Assembly: GCA_903923915.1 (NCBI GenBank)
Contig: CAIXZI010000501.1
Span: forward strand, 1-9,316
Source of the DNA: an uncultured Bacteroidota bacterium
GTDB lineage: Bacteria; Bacteroidota; Bacteroidia; B-17B0; Aurantibacillaceae
DNA: 9,316 nt
Direction: 5' to 3'
Position numbers and translations under genes: made by a program
Shown: piece by piece, positions 7,092-9,316 of the stretch
How the letters are laid out: each line of letters begins with the position of its first letter
How positions within the stretch are numbered: the first letter of the stretch is position 1
Notes under the pieces: generated by a model
The model's input: the letters and a program-made list of their open reading frames with translations, nothing else
Told to the model about the DNA's origin: nothing
Databases searched by the model: none

Positions 7092-7529
7092 ATGAAAAAG
7101 ATTTTAGCCAGTACCTTATTAGTAGCCCTGTTTTTAATTGGAAACCCGTTTAAAGCCACCGCACAGTGCGATACCATTGCCAGCGTTTGCGCTAAGCATA
7201 TTATATCTAGCTTTATATCAGACGGACAACAATACCGCTCTTTATTACTAAACCCTGATGAAACCGCTGAATTTAAAACAACTTTTTTTGGCGAAACGGT
7301 TTACCGTTTAGCAGCTTGCAGTGGATTAACAGATGGCAACCTTATTTTTAATATTTACGACCAAGACCACAATATTATTTTTACCAATAAAGATTTTAAA
7401 AATGCACCTTATTGGGATTTTAAAGTAAAATCTACTGTAGAGGTAATTATTGAAGCTAAGCTTGACCCAACCAACAGCGGATCGGGCTGCGCGGTATTGC
7501 TGATTGGCTTTAAGCAAAGTAAAAAGTAG
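7092..7529 (+). CDS. Small secreted beta-rich protein, unknown function
   Basis: This 145-residue protein has a Sec signal peptide: MKK, hydrophobic 4-17, and ATA|Q cleavage after A24. The mature form starts Gln-Cys. Four cysteines remain in the mature protein (CDTIASVC near the N-terminus, LAAC in the middle, SGC near the C-terminus), so two disulfides are possible after export. The body alternates hydrophobic strands with short turns (YRLAACSGLTDGNLIFNIYD, IIFTNKDF, WDFKVKSTVEVIIEA, CAVLLIGFK). This recalls the beta-sandwich of pre-peptidase C-terminal (PPC-like) domains, but I see no firm family signature. It starts 6 bases after the lipoprotein stop without a Shine-Dalgarno site, so it is co-transcribed with that gene and probably acts in the same envelope process. 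No catalytic residues are apparent. Confidence 0.85.
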   Translation: MKKILASTLLVALFLIGNPFKATAQCDTIASVCAKHIISSFISDGQQYRSLLLNPDETAEFKTTFFGETVYRLAACSGLTDGNLIFNIYDQDHNIIFTNKDFKNAPYWDFKVKSTVEVIIEAKLDPTNSGSGCAVLLIGFKQSKK

Positions 7530-7549
7530 TTAAAAATATACGCATTAAG

Positions 7550-7577
7550 AAAGTCGGTTAATAGCCGACTTTTTTGT
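7550..7577 (+). terminator. Intrinsic terminator of the lipoprotein operon
   Basis: The stem AAAGTCGG (7550-7557) pairs perfectly with CCGACTTT (7565-7572) around a 7-base loop and runs into six T residues (7570-7575). It lies 20 bases after the stop of the small secreted protein. It ends only about 12 bases before the ATG of the acetyltransferase, so it separates that gene from the operon unless read-through occurs. Confidence 0.88.
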
Positions 7578-7588
7578 TAGCCCTAAAT

Positions 7589-8110
7589 ATGAATAACAGC
7601 CAAGAGCAACTGATTATACGAAAGGCACAGGCAACTGAAGTGCCTGTTATTTGGGCCATTTTGCAAGATGCTATTGAACAACGCAAACAAGATGGCAGCA
7701 AACAGTGGCAAGATGGTTACCCTAATGAGACTACTGTTAAAGATGATATTGAAAATGGCGTTGGTTATGTACTGGTAGAAAACGAAGTTATATTGGCTTA
7801 TGCCGCCATTATTTTTGATATAGAACCCGCTTACGAAGTTATTGAAGGCAAGTGGCTAAGCCATGGTGCTTATGCAGTAATACACCGCGTGGCCACATCT
7901 AAACAAGTTAAAGGTAAAGGCATGGCAACTAAGTTTTTTAAACTAATGGAAGATTTATGTATGAACAAAAAAGTGTTTAGCATAAAAGTAGATACCAATT
8001 TTGATAATACACCCATGCTAAAAATTATGGATAAACTACACTATACCTATTGCGGTGAAGTTTATTTTAGAGGCTCTGCCCGAAGGGCTTATGAAAAAGT
8101 GCTTGCTTGA
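7589..8110 (+). CDS. GNAT family N-acetyltransferase
   Basis: This 173-residue single-domain protein has the Gcn5-related acetyltransferase fold, which moves an acetyl group from acetyl-CoA to an amine. The N-terminal strand and helix (LIIRKAQATEVPVIWAILQD) are typical. The acetyl-CoA pyrophosphate loop is Q106-V-K-G109-K-G111-M-A113, preceded by the strand YAVIHRVAT (95-103). The following IKVDTNFDNTPMLKIMDKL (132-150) is the usual D-x-N...N..M...-GF-like region, and the C-terminal strand VYFRG is present. The substrate cannot be told; it could be a small metabolite, a peptide N-terminus or an antibiotic. The start is the ATG at 7589; an in-frame TTG at 7574 lies inside the terminator T-run and is rejected. 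The first codon is so close to the upstream terminator that no separate promoter fits between them. Confidence 0.92.
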   Translation: MNNSQEQLIIRKAQATEVPVIWAILQDAIEQRKQDGSKQWQDGYPNETTVKDDIENGVGYVLVENEVILAYAAIIFDIEPAYEVIEGKWLSHGAYAVIHRVATSKQVKGKGMATKFFKLMEDLCMNKKVFSIKVDTNFDNTPMLKIMDKLHYTYCGEVYFRGSARRAYEKVLA

Positions 8111-8150
8111 TAAACTTTCTTTTACCAACTCCGCCGCCATTGGGTATTGC

Positions 8151-8168
8151 TTGCTGTTAGCAACTTTT
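8151..8168 (+). terminator. Weak stem-loop after the acetyltransferase gene
   Basis: TTGCT (8151-8155) pairs with AGCAA (8159-8163) around GTT and is followed by CTTTT. The stem is only five pairs and the T-run four bases, so termination here is doubtful. The site also overlaps the shared flank motif at 8156-8173. Confidence 0.25.
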
Positions 8169-8173
8169 GCAGC
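8156..8173. repeat. Flank motif, left copy (GTTAGCAACTTTTGCAGC)
   Basis: This 18-base sequence recurs as GTTGCTAACGTTTTGCAGC at 8472-8490 in the same orientation, with the three central bases of GTTnnnAAC changed and one G inserted. The two copies bracket the small minus-strand gene at 8224-8457. The rest of the 113-base gap 8111-8223 shows no gene, only a weak ACAC/GTGT hairpin near 8183-8197. Confidence 0.5.
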
Positions 8174-8223
8174 AGAAATATTACACACAGTTTAAGTGTC
8201 TGCCGTAAAAATTCATACACTAC

Positions 8224-8457
8224 TTAATCTATAAATGTCTGCGGAATTTCTTTTTTAAATAATTCGATAGCCTTTTCCACAAATTCCATTGATAAACTTT
8301 TTTGAAAAAAGGTCACTGTAAATGTTTTGTCGGTGTCGTCCCGAAAAATTTCAATTAATAAATTGTCGCCTTTGGATATTTCAATTCCAATGCCGTCACG
8401 GTCATGCACGTCACTTGCTATTACGATTTCAAAGTCTTTGAAATAATTACTGTCCAT
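8224..8457 (-). CDS. Small hypothetical protein (77 aa)
   Basis: I do not recognise a named family. The ATG at 8455-8457 gives a 77-residue acidic, soluble protein without signal peptide or membrane segment. A TTG four codons further upstream (8469) lies within a palindrome and is less likely. The pattern is several short beta strands (FEIVIASDVH, GIGIEISKGDNLLIEIF, KTFTVTFFQ) followed by an amphipathic C-terminal helix (MEFVEKAIELFKKEIP). Small proteins with this strand-strand-helix outline are frequent as isolated accessory genes and gene cassettes, in my recollection, and their role is mostly unknown. A candidate promoter lies at 8537-8567 and related motifs flank the gene on both sides. 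Coding status rests on a clean complete frame and sensible protein pattern, so it is fairly but not fully certain. Confidence 0.7.
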   Translation of the reverse strand: MDSNYFKDFEIVIASDVHDRDGIGIEISKGDNLLIEIFRDDTDKTFTVTFFQKSLSMEFVEKAIELFKKEIPQTFID

Positions 8458-8471
8458 TGTCACCTGCAATT

Positions 8472-8490
8472 GTTGCTAACGTTTTGCAGC
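8472..8490. repeat. Flank motif, right copy, inside a small palindrome
   Basis: GTTGCTAACGTTTTGCAGC matches the left copy at 8156-8173. It overlaps an inverted repeat in which CTGCAA (8464-8469) pairs with TTGCAG (8484-8489), with GTT/AAC able to pair inside the loop. It sits directly upstream of the ATG of the small gene and could be an operator or a recombination-type site; neither is shown. Confidence 0.5.
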
Positions 8491-8536
8491 TAGAACTTGT
8501 GCGGTTTTGGAACACTCGTCTAACGAAACGTTTAAA

Positions 8537-8567
8537 TAAAGATACTATGTTTCTATGCATTTGCAAA
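8537..8567 (-). promoter_or_regulatory. Candidate Bacteroidota promoter for the small gene
   Basis: On the minus strand, TTTG (8567-8564) is followed after exactly 19 bases by TATCTTTA (8544-8537). The Bacteroidota consensus is a TTTG -33 box, a spacer of about 19-21 bases and TAnnTTTG, so only the last base of the -7 box differs. Transcription would start near 8530, giving a leader of roughly 70 bases to the ATG at 8457. The -33 box lies inside the left arm of the palindrome at 8557-8610. Confidence 0.45.
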
Positions 8568-8610
8568 GCAAAATAAATGTCTTTCGCGAAGCGACCGCTT
8601 TTGCAAATGC
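8557..8610. repeat. Large imperfect palindrome in the intergenic region
   Basis: GCATTTGCAAAGC (8557-8569) and GCTTTTGCAAATGC (8597-8610) are reverse complements apart from one extra base. A small hairpin, TCGC-GAA-GCGA (8584-8594), sits between them. The rest of the 200-base gap 8458-8657 shows no gene. Confidence 0.75.
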
Positions 8611-8657
8611 TTTGATGTCGCCCGCATAAGTTTTAGGTGCTGTTGTGCGTTCGTTTT

Positions 8658-9316
8658 TTATTTATTCTCTGTCGGAATACTACTCTTTCTAATGAAGAAT
8701 ATCAAGTCATACTGTTGACAGAAAATTGTTTTTCGGTAATTCCTCCCTTCTGTGTTTGGTTCATAAGCAGAGCCAATACTTCTAATAGAAGTTGTGTCTG
8801 TTAAAATTTTATTCCAGTCTTTTTGTTTCATTGCTTGTTGAATATTTAGAAAAAAATTCTCTGCTTGTTGTTTTGAGAAAAATGTTTCTGCACTTAGACT
8901 GTCTGCTTTTGGCAATTCTATGGCTTCATACGCTGGTTTTTTTTCGTCGCGAATAGCTCTAACAGTACCTTCATAGAAAACAGACCCAATTGCTAAATAA
9001 TCTTGCTTGTATTCATTATACAGATAATTACCTGTTGTTATAAAGGTTGGGAAAAACAATTCTTTTTTCAGAACGTGAGAATTATGAGCCCAATAAATTA
9101 CGGGACTTTTTTTCTTGGTTTCAATTATCCACTTGATATTCTCAAAACCTAATTTGTCTCTCATAAAAAAAGCGTCCATTTGTGATGTTGCAGTAAATAA
9201 TTGAAATGATTGATTAATTGAATAAACTAATCGTTCATTAAATAAATATTTATCTTCATCACTTTGGGTTATTAGTTGTGATTTATTATCTTGGAAGTAT
9301 TGATATAATCTATCAA
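8658..9316 (-). CDS. Erythromycin-esterase-family protein, C-terminal part
   Basis: The frame is open from the right edge of the window to the TAA at 8660-8658, giving 218 C-terminal residues; the start lies outside. The Met at 9179 is internal, since 45 codons before it remain open (ending LFTATSQ). The family block is visible: MRDKLGFENIKWI followed by PVIYWAHNSHV, matching the RD..M..N..W ... WAHN.H pattern of erythromycin-esterase homologs (PF05139 type). The two histidines are encoded at 9086-9084 and 9077-9075. A later YLAIGSVFYEGTVRA matches the family's YYAIG..F..G..R. segment. Proven members hydrolyse the macrolide ring, but many homologs are untested and have other or unknown substrates, so resistance should not be assumed. 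The N-terminal part of the active site cannot be seen. Confidence 0.82.
   Translation of the reverse strand, partial: DRLYQYFQDNKSQLITQSDEDKYLFNERLVYSINQSFQLFTATSQMDAFFMRDKLGFENIKWIIETKKKSPVIYWAHNSHVLKKELFFPTFITTGNYLYNEYKQDYLAIGSVFYEGTVRAIRDEKKPAYEAIELPKADSLSAETFFSKQQAENFFLNIQQAMKQKDWNKILTDTTSIRSIGSAYEPNTEGRNYRKTIFCQQYDLIFFIRKSSIPTENK

Noticed and set aside
7574..7588. TTG start of the acetyltransferase
   Set aside because: It lies in the T-run of the terminator, and the ATG at 7589 is followed directly by the family's first strand.
8458..8469. TTG start of the small minus-strand gene
   Set aside because: The TTG is part of the CTGCAA/TTGCAG palindrome, and a normal ATG follows four codons later.
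8518..8660. Integron attC site beginning at GTCTAAC (8518-8524)
   Set aside because: GTCTAAC fits RYYYAAC, but no GTTRRRY partner follows before 8660 and the flanks do not pair with it. No integrase is visible.

Overview
The window looks like chromosomal DNA of a member of the Bacteroidota. The DNA is A+T-rich and no gene start has a Shine-Dalgarno site. Two lipoprotein signals have relaxed lipoboxes, one gene belongs to the Bacteroidota family DUF4292, and the single plausible promoter fits the TAnnTTTG / TTTG pattern of this phylum. Species or genus cannot be read from the sequence. No rRNA, tRNA, CRISPR array, transposase or phage gene is visible.

Left block (1-3350, + strand): a tightly packed envelope operon of a TPR protein (5' end outside the window), a DUF4292 lipoprotein and an EnvC-type murein hydrolase activator. 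The genes overlap by 4 and 26 bases. The EnvC LytM domain has lost every zinc ligand, so it should activate an amidase rather than cut peptidoglycan itself. A 309-base gap (3351-3659) to the convergent pyrF is filled almost completely by structured repeats.

Middle block (3660-5923, - strand): ffh (signal recognition particle GTPase) followed by pyrF (orotidine 5'-phosphate decarboxylase), separated by a head-to-head pair of REP-like repeats. A second, inverted copy of the three-box repeat from the envC/pyrF gap lies in the divergent region upstream of ffh, so the two copies bracket the pyrF-ffh segment.

Right-centre block (6171-8110, + strand): a lipoprotein and a small secreted protein, both of unknown function and 6 bases apart, closed by a clear intrinsic terminator. 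A GNAT acetyltransferase starts only about a dozen bases after the terminator's T-run.

Right end (8111-9316, - strand): this part looks accessory. It holds a 77-residue unknown protein whose flanks share a motif of the form GTTnnnAAC(g)TTTTGCAGC, a large imperfect palindrome with a candidate promoter, and the C-terminal part of an erythromycin-esterase-family protein that runs off the window.

The most unusual material is not coding. It is the set of structured intergenic repeats (a three-box element with variable stem-loops, REP-like pairs, and a long palindrome around a TCATCCTGAGC-type repeat) and the cassette-like packaging of the small gene near the right end.
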